This document shows positions 33,800 to 46,270 of a stretch of DNA of 64,000 nt, piece after piece. The DNA is from Gnetum montanum. Lineage: Eukaryota > Streptophyta > Gnetopsida > Gnetales > Gnetaceae. The stretch spans positions 101,029 through 165,028 of the forward strand of contig MNCI01013643.1 in the NCBI GenBank assembly GCA_015680685.1. The letters run 5' to 3'. Both the position numbers and the translations under genes were made by a program. Numbering within the stretch: the stretch's first letter is position 1; each line of letters opens with the position of its first letter. The notes under the pieces are model-generated. The model saw nothing but the letters and a program-made list of their open reading frames with translations, was not told the origin of the DNA and searched no databases.

Positions 33800-36577
33800 G
33801 GCTCCTCTATGGGTCTCTTCCCCTTATCTTATGCTCCAGGCTTTGGAAATGGATGTCTCTGAAGGAGTGCCTGAAGTTTTTCCTCTTTGGTTTAGGGATC
33901 GTGTGTTATCCATGCTAATGTTCCAATATATGATGGAGTCGACACCTCCCATGGGCATGGCAATTGTGAGAAGATTTGATTGGCCTTGACATACCAAGCC
34001 ACAAACAATTGTCATTCCTCTTCTTAGGCTCTAGCTTTTTCTCTACATTCTTGGTAATCCGTAAGCCGTCAAGCCAAATTTTCCATGATATCTTTCTACC
34101 CTTGGTAGCTGGTCTTGGCCACCTCTAATTTAGAATTTGCTACCTCTAATTTCTGCAGAGTCTTCTTGTGTTCAACAAATTTTTCTTTCATATTTAGCAT
34201 AGGTGGTTGCTACTTGCTTCTTAAATTCTATTCTCAGGCATTCTGCTATCAACATGGCTATGTTGGGATACCACAGGTTTGCCAACTCCATATACTCAGT
34301 AAGATCTTGTATTTGCAAGGCCCTTCTCTTTAGTTCTTCTTGGTGGATGAAGTCATAAGTATCCAATATGGCCCACCAATTAGCGTTCTGAGCATTAAAA
34401 GTGTTGATATGGGCTTTGGCCACATGGATTTCTTAATAATCTACTTGTACATCCCCACCTGATCTCTGAAATGCTCCTTTAGTTTCTCATGTCGCTTAGC
34501 CTCATTGTGCCATGCACTTATTTCAATATTCATCTTTTAATAGATCACACGTAGCTCCTCCACTGAGAGGGTCCTGGTTTCTTTGGCCAAGCGATTCATA
34601 TCTTGGTTGACCCTTATTAATTGTTCTTGCAATTGTTGAAAATTTTCCTCGAGAAAATTCTTCTATTTTTCTACTATGGTTAATTGGAGATTTTTGGTAG
34701 CAAGGTGCTTATTCTCTTCTTGTAAGGCCTTGAGTGCTTTAGCATGTGCATACGTTTGAGCTTGTGCCTTTGAAGCATCCCAACCAGCCTTCTCTTTTTG
34801 CCCTACCACTTTTTTATTCTCTTCAAATAATTTATTTAGCTACTCTATCCAGAATGACTCTAGCTAGTCTATAGGTATGAATTGGAATGGATTCTGCTGT
34901 GTAGCTTGCAGGATGACAAATTTCTCTTGGAGTCTTTTGAACTCCTCCTTTGCATGTTTGGCCCTAACCTCTACCATGAACAACTTCCCTTTTGTAGAGA
35001 TGAGTTCTAACTATGTTGCTGTGACATCTTGAGGGATGTCAAACAAGTATGTCATCACTTTACTATCTACAACAACCAATCCAAAATGTGCTTATGATCT
35101 ACAAGAGTCATTGAGGGACTGACCAAGGTTTGAGCATCGCATGATCCTATAAAATTTGTTGGTGGAACAACATGGACATTGAATGATTCTTTGATGTGGT
35201 CTGCAACCACTTTTGCTACTCCTACTACATCCTAGTGTTGCATAACCATTATTGTGGGGCCATCACTAGTTTTGAATTACACTTGAAAAGATGTAGCATT
35301 TCCAAATATCTGTTGTGACCAGTGTGATTCCCCTCCTCTTGTTTGAATGGAAACCTCACCTCGTGCATGATCAATTGAGACTATGGACTGTATGACATCA
35401 TCAATGATCTTGAAGAGATTGGCCTCATCTTAAGTTCCCCAACTGACTGATTCAACGATGGCCTGGAGATGGCTCATTGATAGTTGATAGTCTTGCAACG
35501 GTGATGGTGGTTGGTCTTGCTGGCTTGTGAGATGTGTGTTGGGCCCTGCTTCTTTTTGTTGACTGGGTCTTGTGTCCAGAAGTTGGCTAGGCCTAATTTT
35601 TTGAGGTGTAGTGGGCCTAGCTATTTGTTCTTGCTCAGGCTTCACTGTCTCACCAACATCTTTCCTTGTTGTTGGTGGCTTCAATAATTCAGCAAATGAA
35701 GCATTTTGAGCCTTTCTAGGGATGTCATTGGTGTACCTCAGAATTCCAGCATGTTGACACAACTTCCTGATTGGTTAGGGAAAAGGTAATGCGAACTTTT
35801 ATGTCTTACATTCTTCAAACTGCCTTAAAATTTCTATGAGATATAGATGGGGTAGGTTGGCATCACCATTGCCCATCAAGATGGAACTTCCTCTAGCCAC
35901 ACAGGTGGAAATCTTGTTCAATACTTTTGTTGGAAAAATGTGATATGTGCCAATTTTAAAATAGATCCTCTCTTCAAATGTGAGCTCTCCATATGTTTTA
36001 TCCTCCTTGCTATACACCCTTTTTAACCATATCTTTCATGCATCAACATTAGAGCGAGTGGAAAGGTGAGCAACCTTGGGCCCTGTGTTTGGAAGGTTCA
36101 AAACTTCCAAAATGGCCTTGGTAAAGAAATTAATAGAAATCCCACCAATATTAGTGTTAGTGCCTTCTTCCTTATTGTGTCAAAATTAGTACATCTCCCC
36201 TAGGTACCAATTTTCACTCTCTAAGAGAACAGGCCACAATGGAGATGCTTGAAGTTGATCATTGATGGACTTAGGGGAAAATTCAATAAAAGGTCCAAAA
36301 CTGAGTTCTACAATCACAACTTATAATGTGAACCTTTCACGAATTTCCTAAACACATTTCAGAGACAATGTGAGATGTGTCCCTATTCAGGTGCCTTTCC
36401 TTCTCCACCTTTGACATGCCCCGATTGTGCAGTAATAGGAGGTTCTTGATGAATGTTGAATGATTGTGCCTCCTACTCTACATGTTCTTTGAGAGGTTCT
36501 TGGCCTCTACCTCTTCTTAGCCATTTGGATGCACCTTAAGGGGCGGGTCCTCCTTGTTGTTCTCGTTTAGGGGCCAT
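33800..36577 (-). pseudogene. Extra ORF of element A (unknown)
   Basis: It begins at an ATG (36577) reading MAPKREQQGGPAP, then breaks. Better pieces are 36017-35799 (FEERIYFKIGTYHIFPTKVL, GNGDANLPHLYLIEILRQFE), 35762-35430 (a Pro/Gln/Lys-rich linker) and 34423-34172 (WWAILDTYDFIHQEELKRRA, a helical or coiled-coil stretch). It lies downstream of gag in the same direction, where Athila and Tat elements carry additional ORFs. I do not recognise a domain. Its plan (basic start, globular part, Lys/Pro linker, coiled coil) resembles that of the antisense gene in the G spacer at 42112-47285, but homology is not shown. Confidence 0.45.
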
Positions 36578-36894
36578 TTGTAATCACACAGGATCAATTG
36601 TTAGTAAGGTCATTTACAAAATTTGATTTATACCTTAATCATTACCTTTAATAAATTCATTTCTTGCCTACTGTGATTTCAAAGTTAGAAATTTTCATGA
36701 AAATTCTCCTAAAAGTTTTGATATTGGGCCCAATTTGATTAGGTGACTCTAAAAAATAATTTTCATGGTCTGGTTGAAGAAATAAAATTAATTTGGCAAC
36801 ATTTTTAGCATTTCTTAAAGTTACTTATCCCTTATGATATCCTTCGAGCAATGAAAAATTTCAAAAATATTATGTGAAACTTGGAGTGTACCCT
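36578..36894 (-). other. Noncoding strip in element A
   Basis: AT-rich. No ORF or recognisable repeat. Confidence 0.5.
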
Positions 36895-38590
36895 TCTTTG
36901 ATGACTAAGTTAAACACTTCAACTTTAAGCAGGTTCAATTAGAACAAGAATTGGAGTGTTAATGAGCAAGATATTGATGTTTGAATGATAGGTGCACAAG
37001 CTTGAAAATTCATGGAAGAAAATTGCAACAAATCCCCTTGCATCAATAGTGAAAAATGACATTGACATGCATGGGGAAGGGGGTGTCCATATATATAGAT
37101 TTTGTAGACACGATATCATGTACCCATTAGCGTGGACTCGATATCATGTTGGAACCAATACTGTGTACCTGATATTGCATCCCTTCTAAAATAGGGTACT
37201 TGGAAAAATTGATAAAATTTCAAATTTCCAAGGAAAAAAATGAAGGATTTAAGGTTAATTCAAAAGATCTAGAATAACGTTAAAGAGAACTAAAGGTACT
37301 AAAAGTGTAATGAAGTGGAATTTTACAATGAAGTTTGTGAATGGAGGGAGAAAAAAGGACATGTAGAGTATAGAGAAATGTTTGAATTAAAATTATGATA
37401 AAAGAAAGAATAATTTTAGCAATGCAATACTCGGAGGGTATAAGATGATGTGGTGATGTGCAATGAGGGCAAACTACAAAATTTACGCAAGTGGGTCCTC
37501 CCCAAAGGAGGTTCCTACCTATCATGCCCTTACATAACCACATCTTAAAATGTCCATAGGCACTAAAAGGGTTAAATGCAATCTACACCAATGCAACAAA
37601 ACACACACATGTTAAATACCACTGTGATGAGGTATGAATTCTATGCTACACAAGGCACAAGTTAAAAATACATGGACAACGAGATGATATGAATTGTAGA
37701 AGGGATTGCAAAGATCGGGATTTGAGGTAATTGACCTTGGGCACAATGAATCCCAAGTGTGGGGCATGATTAATGTATCATTAGCCCTTCACTCTAAAAT
37801 CAAGATCAAGTCCATGCTCTGATCAGTGACATTGCATTGTTTCATCCAATGATGGACAACTATAAGAGCACCATGACAACAAGGTGTACGATCACTTGGT
37901 GTTTTGTCCAAGGGAGGAGTGTTTTAAGTTTCTCTGTGGCATGTTCTTCTTTGATCTTTTCTTTGTTGTTTTTCTTTTATTTTCTTCTTTTCTTCTTCTA
38001 GCCACTTTGACACTTTCTCCTTTTCAAGAGTGAACCAGAGAAGCTACCAACCTTCAAGCATGGGTGCATGTCTTTCCAATGGGATCCCCAGAATAGCATT
38101 GAGGTTCTTTATTAAGTTCCTTTATTACTCTTCTATTTTTTATTAAATGTACAAGGATTTTAGTATAACCAAACTACATGAGAGCACATACAAATGTCAC
38201 CAAAAAGAATCCACAAGTTCCCTTGATGTCACACTCTGGCCATTCCCTCTTAGTCCATTATTATTCACTCTGGGCATAATGAGTACAAAGTTACTTTTAA
38301 GTTTTAATGATGACAAGAATATCATCGTACCCATAGTAGAACCTCTTATTCATAGAATGAGTGGGTGGATGTTATGGGCTCACTATCCAAATAATTAGTC
38401 CCATGAGACTTGATAGCATAGAAAAACACCTCAACTAACAAGTGACATGAGTATTTTATTCATCGATGAGATTACCCTCGAAAAGATAAAACAACAAATT
38501 GAAAATGAAAAATTGGAAAACAAAAAATTGTAAAATCAAAGAAAAGGAAAAACATTTACTAATTCTAATTGTTAGAATGGAGGATATCCC
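36895..38590 (-). other. Segment of A shared with E1 3' region
   Basis: It matches 1164-2890 in blocks (for example 38360-38400 with 2545-2590, and 37490-37700 with 1690-1900). It contains GATATC motifs near 37110-37170 and, on the minus strand, AGTCATGGGGGATAT at its upstream end. No coding signal. Confidence 0.55.
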
Positions 38591-41030
38591 CCATGACTAA
38601 ACCCTTGAGCATGGCTAGAATTAATAAATGGAAAATGCAAATCCATGCATGTTGGAAATATTGGAGTATGGTCATAGCCAAACCACTGGGTGTCTTTGGA
38701 TGTGGCCGGAGGAATGTACCCAAACTGGGGTTCACACACTTGATTAAAATAGGAATAGTGGGGTAGATTATAAGATGTGGTCATGTGATAAGGAGTTGAC
38801 CCACTATGGCACTCATGACTGTAAGATGGTATGCAAGGATCGATATGTCTCCCTACATGGTTATGTTCATTGGGTTGCATGGTTGTTGGAGTGTTGATTG
38901 GTGGCGTAGATAAGGTAATAGTAGGTGTTGAGTTTGAGGGGGAAGATGCATCACAATGCTGGGCTTGTGCTGAGTTGGTGGATGTAGTGGTTTTAGAACT
39001 GTGCTATCTCTTTCTACAGTCATTCATAAAGAAAGGATACTTTTGACGTTGTGGAGGTCCTCCACAGTTGTTGATAGTAGTAGCACAAGTAACATTCATG
39101 GGTTGATACTATGGTGAAAAATATTCTGGAACAATTGGTGGTGAGGTTAAAGGAGGTGAAGGGTGAGAATATTAAGGGTGAGGAGTAGTGTAAGGAACAC
39201 GAGGTGGTGATCTTATTGGAGAGGACATGGGTTGATAGTACTCGAGAGAATGATAATGATGAGGTGAAGTAGAGGATGTTGATCTAGTTGGGGAAATAGG
39301 GTGTTGAATATAATAGACATTTGATGTTGGGGTACATGAAGGGTGTGGTTTGTTTGGTGGTGGCCTCCCCTATGATTGGGGGTGTTGCCACCGCATTTGG
39401 ACATGATACTTCTATACGAAATCCAGATGTAGCATTCCTTCCCAATGCTCATGTAAATGTTACAATACTAGGCATTGACCTTCGGGATGATCGTACAGAT
39501 ACACATCACATTGATACTTATGATTGGCAGTTAAGCCCTTGTCCTTATTATCTTCAACCCTTCTTTTCACTTTTCAAAAGGTGTTCTATCCTATTTCTAA
39601 GTTTGGCATCCTATGTTTGTTTTGGTTGTTAGAGTGATTGTGTATGGTTCCACCTCTAAGAATGTTTGTATATTCTCTACATTTTTTATGTATGCACTCT
39701 ATCATCTTATTGATCTTTACCTCAATTTCACCTAGTGATTGTAGCATTGGCAAAGATGATTCCACCTCCTGGAGGTGAGTTGATTTCTCCTCTTCATGGA
39801 CCTTTATTATTTTGAGATTTTGGTCTTGTTGAGATTTTTTAATATTCTCTCATTTGGCTATTTCCCCTTCTTCTTTTACTACCTACTTGATAAGCTCTTG
39901 GAATTGATGGATTCGTAGTGCATATAGTTGACCTGAGGCATACATCCCTAGGGTCTCTCTTGTTTCATTATGGAGCCCATCCATGATATGATACATTAGC
40001 CTTTCCTTGGAGAACCCATGGCATGGGCATTTGTTTAACAATGAATAATATATTTTTAAGGCCATGTACAAGGGTTCATGTTGCCCTTGTTTCCATTCTT
40101 TGATTTGTCTCCTCAAGGCTAACACTATTGCACATGTTTGATATCTTTCGTTGAAGATTTCTACCATTGTTGGCCAATGGTGAATTGATTGTGGCTTTAA
40201 AGATCTATATCATACTTTTTGTTGGCCAAAGAGTGTCATAGGAAATAGCTTAAGTCTTTGCCACCCATTATCAATATTTTTCCATGCATAGGCATCATAG
40301 AAGGCTTGTAAATGATGTTGCAGATCTAAATCACAGCCTCCTAAAAACTTGGGAAAATTATTTAAATCAAGCCTGAGTAGACGTCTTTCCTTATGATTCC
40401 TGTAAGATATTTGAACAACCTCTTGTATATTCATTAGGCTCTTAGTAGTAGGGGTTTATCATAACTATGTAAGTTGGGAGTTTGTGAGCTGGGACAATGT
40501 TGTCTATGTTCATATTGGTGTTCCTGACTTTGCTCGTGGGTTCAATTTTTATTTCTACACTGACCCCTTGAGAAATGGTCATCCATGTCATGACTTGATG
40601 TTGAAGGAGCAAAGAAAGAGAAAGAACTAGAATACTTGTCATGACTTTTTAAAGTCTCCCAATCATCCCTAGATAAATTCTTGTTAACTATTGAGAAGGT
40701 CCTAGGCCTTATGGGCCCCCTCGTTTTATGGGATGTTCCATCCTCACTAAAGGTGTCTAAGCTGGATGACAAGAGTCTTGAGTATCATTGGGGTGTTCAT
40801 GAATATATGAGACTCTTGCATAAGATTGAGTACTTTAAACTTCATCTTCATCATAATATATTTCGTTGGTTCTCCAATAAATTGCCTCACTAGTTGTTGT
40901 GTTATCATAGTCTTGTGAGAGAGAGATTTTTGTGAATTGTGTGTGACTTATTTGTAATTACTTTCTTTCTAAAAGATATATTATTAATACTTTATTACAA
41001 TGATCTTTTATGATTTAACTAATCTAGATA
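38591..41030 (-). pseudogene. A gag
   Basis: Minus strand. The core at 40434-39883 reads LNNFPKFLGGCDLDLQHHLQ, FNERYQTCAIVLALRRQIKE, YYSLLNKCPCHGFSKERLMY and HNETRETLGMYASGQLYALR. It is directly comparable with E3 at 63408-63980. Downstream (39452-38591) the frames turn His/Pro/Tyr-rich (SHECHSGSTPYHMTTSYNLP), a nucleocapsid-like tail without a clear zinc knuckle. The first 400 bp after the primer site are stop-rich. Several stops break the core. Confidence 0.78.
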
Positions 41031-41040
41031 ACTAGCACCA

Positions 41041-41059
41041 TCCTCGGCAATGGTGCCAA
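41041..41059 (-). promoter_or_regulatory. A primer binding site
   Basis: Minus-strand TTGGCACCATTGCCGAGGA immediately after the 5' LTR. It matches the E3 site at 62298-62317 and the TGGCGCCGTTGCC type known from plant Athila-class elements (tRNA-Asp primer, from general knowledge). Confidence 0.8.
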
Positions 41060-41893
41060 TGATTTGCGTCAAGGTACCCCTACGCTCAACCATACAAATA
41101 TGAGCATGTACGCATGATCCGGTTGAACTCCACAGATGGACTAGTTGTGGCAACTAGATAGTTATATGTTGATCAAAATTCGCTATCTTCCCACCTAGAC
41201 TAGTATTTTCTTTATCATGTATGGTTTAGTCCAGAGTGAGGTGCATGATGTGGCTTCTAACACTAAGCTACTCCTAAAGACAATGAAAAATAATATTGAT
41301 TTAAGCTAATAAGAAATAGGAAACAAAATCTAATCTAGCCTAAGTGTGATGAGCATCCGTATCTTGGACTTCATGTACTACTTTTGGGATTACCAAGTAC
41401 ACATTACTCAAAGCACTACTAGATACGCTACTAGGTTACCAAGTAGTTACACTTAAAATGTTCATGATTAAGACATACTCATTCTACATTTAACAACAAG
41501 AATAGTAAATGATGATAAAAGAAATATTAATTAAGAAAATAATAAATAATAATCAACAATTAAACAATTAAAGACTAAGTGAATGCTGCAATGATGGAGT
41601 AATCTCGAACTTTATTGCTAGTTGTGTACATGTCCAAGTATGTCACACTCAAACAAAGGTTCCGTGAAATTACAAACATCACACTACGGCCATGCACTTG
41701 GGAAAGAATTAAAAACTAATTGAAAACTGACAAAAAGACTCTACTCTAAGACTTACCAACTTCCTTCCTTCTTGTGCACCTGAATACTATATTTAGGCCT
41801 ACACAAGAATCATGATATTGTGTATTCGATATCGTTATCTAGGTTGCGATATCGCATACCCGATATCGAGGCCTAACAAACCATGATTCATCA
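41060..41893 (-). repeat. A 5' LTR (834 bp)
   Basis: Its outer end is TGATGAATCATGG on the minus strand and its inner end lies beside the primer site. It differs from the 3' LTR at many positions, so the insertion is not recent. Confidence 0.92.
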
Positions 41894-44800
41894 ATAGCCA
41901 TGTTTATAACATTTACTACTATAAATGCATATAGCCAAAAAATAAAACCAAATATTCAAATTTAAAATTAAAAAGTCCATAACATATATAGCCATAACCA
42001 TAATGAGTAGTAATGATGCCAAAGAATAACCATCCATAACATAGTTTTGGCTAATCATAGCCATTAACATGAAAACCAAAACAAATGGCCAATAAGATAA
42101 ATTGAAGAAGGCTACTGAGTAGCATCTAGAGAAGGAAGTGGTGGGTCATTCCAACCCTCATCATTGGGGTCGCCAATGTCTCTAGAGGCCTAAAATGCAA
42201 CAACATATAGCTAGTCAGTAACCAATAGCCAAAGTCATGACTTAAAACAAAGACTAAAGTATAGAATATATCCAACCTATAGAGATTCCAATTCCATCAC
42301 TTTCAAGGGTGGATGGGGAAGGGCTTCCTTCAAATGATGGAGGATCTAGTCCTCTATCATGTTTACCAATTAGCATCCATAAGATCAACACTAAAAAGAA
42401 TGCCAGACCTATCTATAGGAGTCCAAGTAGAAGGCTCATGAGTAACAACAGCTGTAGCAGTCTCACTTGCAATCGTAGTGATATGAAGAGTAGGGGATTG
42501 CTCCACCTTGAGAGTACTTTCAAAAATTTGATAAGCACTCTCTACTTGAATCCCCTGAATAAAAAACTCTCTCTTGTGCCATTCAACCAACTCTTCCTTA
42601 AGCCATTTTAAGTAGGCCTCACGATCAACCTTATATTGATGCTTATGGGCCTTTTTTGTCTTACCCCACTCTAGGACCCAAGTGTAATGATGCTTCTAGT
42701 GCTCAACCTTTTGGGGGATGAGGTCCATCTGCACATGTCATTTTACCATCTCTCATGGGATAGCTACTTTGTCCTAAATTACATGCTAATAGTAGGCCCA
42801 AGTGATGTCCTTGGTCTATAACTTTTTTGAGTTAGCCATTTGGACTTCCACAAAGGCTTTATGGTCTTGGAGATCCCTAATTGTATCCTTCTACCTTTGA
42901 ATCTTTTCCATCAAGGCCAAAACTTCCTCCCATAGGGATTCATTCAACCTCTCTAGCTCCCATGAAGCTTTTGTGCATAACATTACTAAATTAGTGGCAG
43001 TGTCATACACCTTTACGAGTATACTAGAAATGTTAGAGGGAATTCTAGGCAAGGAGTCTACCTCCATGTCTTTGCTGGGGTCCCACTCCATGGATGGCAC
43101 TGCAGAAAGAATAAAATACAACTTTAAGGAAAAACTTAAGATGGCCGTAATGCAAAAAAATCCTACAATCGAAGAACATAAAACAAAATCCTTACCCATC
43201 TTAGGTGCAACCTGATGGAATCAATCGATGATGTTCTTAGCCATCCCATGCAAGAACTCCACTTTTTTCTGGAGTCTCTACCCATGGTTTTGCATGAAAC
43301 TTAGGGATTGGAGTTTGCATTGATGGCTCAAGAACTACTGTAAGCATAATAATCATTGAGAAGTTAGGATGATAGCAAAATATAACTAATGAAATATAAT
43401 GAAAATAGTGAGGAATAGGCATATTTGGCTCCTCCTCCTCTTCCTCCTCTAGGATGATAATGGGAGAGATACTTGGTACCATCTCACCAAACAAGGCATC
43501 TAGATAATCTACACTAGCATCGACAAGTCCTTCAGCCATAGGTTGCTTTAGGAGTGCCTCTTTTGCATGCCTTTGTTCTACCTTTGTAGCAGCTTTGGCT
43601 ACTATAACCTAACACTTGTCTACAAGAATAGCATATAAAAAACTAGTCAACACATAAAATCATAAAGTAGCCAAAAAATTTTAAAACATGAAATAGCCAA
43701 ATTTAAATAAAGCATATCTACAACTGTTTGTTGTGATGGCTTAAGCTTAAACTTAAGCTTCTTCATGGTAGATTGATCTAATACTGGGGGTGCCTCCTCT
43801 GTAGGCCTTTTGAGTTTCTCTCTAGCTACTTCTTTGGCCTCCATGCACCATCATTTGGCATCTTGAACACTAGCAGGAAATGAGAGGGACTCATCATCAT
43901 CAATACTGTTAGGAGACTCATACTACCTAACATCAAGATCCTTAGTGGTGATGGATAATGTTTCATTCATCCCCTCTAGTGGGTTATGGGCTTGAATTAT
44001 TAGATAAATATGCTTTATCCAAGGCTTAGAAAGTTGGCTTGGGTATTGGAAAATCCATTGCTCATTCCTATACACCACCAGAAACTTCACAAACCTCTTT
44101 AGATAACCTACAAAAAATGCAAAGTGCATATGAATTATCGTAGAGGTATCAACATAAAGTCTAAGGATATCCTCTTAAAGCCCAGTAGTCAAAGTAGTAG
44201 CCCAATCAAATTTGATGATCTCCATCAAGACCTTCTTAAAGGGCCACCCCTGTGTTAGGCTAATTATTTGCTTTTGTGATAGCAATTTAGGGAATGCATG
44301 AGACATAAACAAAGGGTATGATTCCTTTGCATCAGGCTTCATGAAGCTATCCATCGAAATTCTAGAGTTGCCAATGCTGATACCAAGCCACTCTAGAACT
44401 TCCTTGCAATGGCCTGATTTCCTCACTATCTTGGTAGGAACCTTTGCGCCATTAGCAAGGACACCAAATAAGTCACGAAAGAGGCTAGCACCTATACCAA
44501 TGTTCACCTTAATACCTTGGATGATGGTGCTAAAATGACTAGCCTCCTCATCAAATGAGTTGATAACATAAGTTTGTGCCATAAATACATCAAGAAAACT
44601 TGGATGTAAGATATTTTCTTGAACATATCTAGGCACCTATCCCTTTAGCTACTCTTGTGCTAATGTCACATCACCAAACTTTAGGATGAGGGTATCCTCA
44701 TGATGCAAATGTAAAAGTGGTATAGTGACATTAGCTAAGGTGGAAGGTTCGATGAAGTAATAACCAAAGGTTAGCATCCACATAAGTAATTTCAACAATC

Positions 44801-45189
44801 AAGAAAAATAATAAGACACTTAACTCCATAAAACACTAGAAGCCATATGTTCACTATTACTTCTGTAGTGTGGAGCTTCTAGCTACAAGGGTGTAATTCA
44901 TGCCATCGACATCTACCTACCAACTATGCATCATCCTATTATCCTTGCAATTCTTGTATACAAGGTTAAACTTGGTGGCATATTCATCAAATTCCCCTCT
45001 TAACTATTGATACACAACAACTTTAATTTGGGGACTCTTGGTGAATTCGTCTAAAATAGTTTGAGCCACTGCTAGGATTTGGTCATTAACAATCAAGCCT
45101 TGATTGTTGACCTTGTACATGTAAGAAGTTAAATTAATGAAGTTAGGTAAGGTAATTAAGCCAAAACCATAAAAACATTACAATAATTA

Positions 45190-45630
45190 TGTTTACCCCT
45201 ATAGATGATACCTGGTGCCAAGTGGGTTTTGGAATAATGTGTGGGCTCTATGCACCACCATTAGGGTATTATCAGTATTATACTAACTATACTTTGGCAT
45301 TGTCTAGAACTCTGAAAGATAACATGAACTTATGGCATTTGTAGTTTCCCCTGTGGTCTTAGGAACTATCTTGTCAGTAACATACCTAGTAATTAGTCTA
45401 GATGCTTGAGGTAATAGGGTTTTCACAACAACCCCGATTACATCCATAGACAAGTGTGACCACAACATAACACTGAAGTTCCTAAGGAGGTAGGCAAGGA
45501 AGTCCCTTACCCCAGGATGGAACCACAATGAGGGCTTTCCAAGAGGCATGTCATGTGGTGGAGTATTGGTCTTGGGATGACCAATGTAGGACAAAATGCC
45601 AACCAACTCCACTATGATGAAAATAGGCCT
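45190..45630 (-). pseudogene. FCP1/NLI-type phosphatase-like segment
   Basis: HAD phosphatases of the FCP1 type remove phosphate from the RNA polymerase II tail or similar substrates, using a DxDxT/V motif. Here the minus strand gives FIIVELVGILSYIGHPKT where D-L-D-G would stand (Asp to Glu and Asp to Val). Then comes KPSLWFHPGVRDFLAYLL, NFSVMLWSHLSMDVIGVVVK and, further on, NTLMVVHRAHTLFQNPLGT in place of a VDDSPYK...NP-type motif. Order, spacing and flanking residues fit the fold, but the catalytic Asp residues are gone. The ending near 45195 has a GGTAAAC donor-like site. Moderate confidence; a profile search would settle it. Confidence 0.5.
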
Positions 45631-45687
45631 TAAGAAAACCTTACATGAAACAAAACAAAAACATTATGGCCAATTAGAATTTCTTTA

Positions 45688-46270
45688 CAAATTTAGACAA
45701 AACATCTAGTCGAAGGTGAAATTAGACTCTGTAAAAAGCTTTAAGTTGTTATCTAAATTGGATTAAGAAATTTAACAAAAAGCATTATTGCAACTTGTCA
45801 AAGCAAAAATAATACAACCTATTAGAGTTACGTAGCAAATTTAGACAAAACATTTAGTTGGAGGTGAAATTAGCCTCTATAAAATGATTTAAGGTGATTT
45901 CACAAGAAAAAATTATTACAACCTTGAAAATTCTTGCATCATGAACACTTGGAATTTCTCAGTAAATTTAGAAAAAATTCCTAAGTCAGAGGTGGAATTA
46001 GCTTATGTAAAAGCTCTTAGATGTTCATCTAAATTAGCTTAAGAAGTTCTATAAGAGCATTGTTATCATGCTTCATAACCTTTTTAGCCAAAACATTATA
46101 GCCAAAACTATATCTTAGTCTAAATTATGCATAAATTTAGAAAAAAGCAAGCATAAGTTTAGAAAAAAGCATCTAAATTATGCAAAGCATGCATAAATTT
46201 GGAAAAAACATCTATGCACAAATTTAGAAAAAGCATGATAAACATAGAAAAAGCTATGTAGCCATAGTAA
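45688..46270. repeat. Short diverged tandem repeats upstream of FCP1-like exon
   Basis: Three units of about 130-145 bp begin AAATTTAGACAAAACAT-like (45690, 45836, 45964). They are followed by 20- to 25-bp units of the type CATAAATTTAGAAAAAAGCA (46130-46260). Noncoding. Confidence 0.6.

Larger units (their letters stand above)
32731..41893 (-). mobile_element. A: Athila-type LTR element without pol
   Basis: LTRs are 41893-41060 (5') and 33594-32731 (3'), on the minus strand, with termini TGATGA and TCATCA-like. It is flanked by an exact 5-bp target duplication ATAGC (32726-32730 and 41894-41898). The primer site is TGGCACCATTGCCGAGGA. Inside are a gag related to E1 and E3, then a segment shared with the E1 3' region, then an extra ORF. 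No protease, RT or integrase is seen, so it was probably moved by another element's enzymes. It inserted into G just after the protease. Confidence 0.88.
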
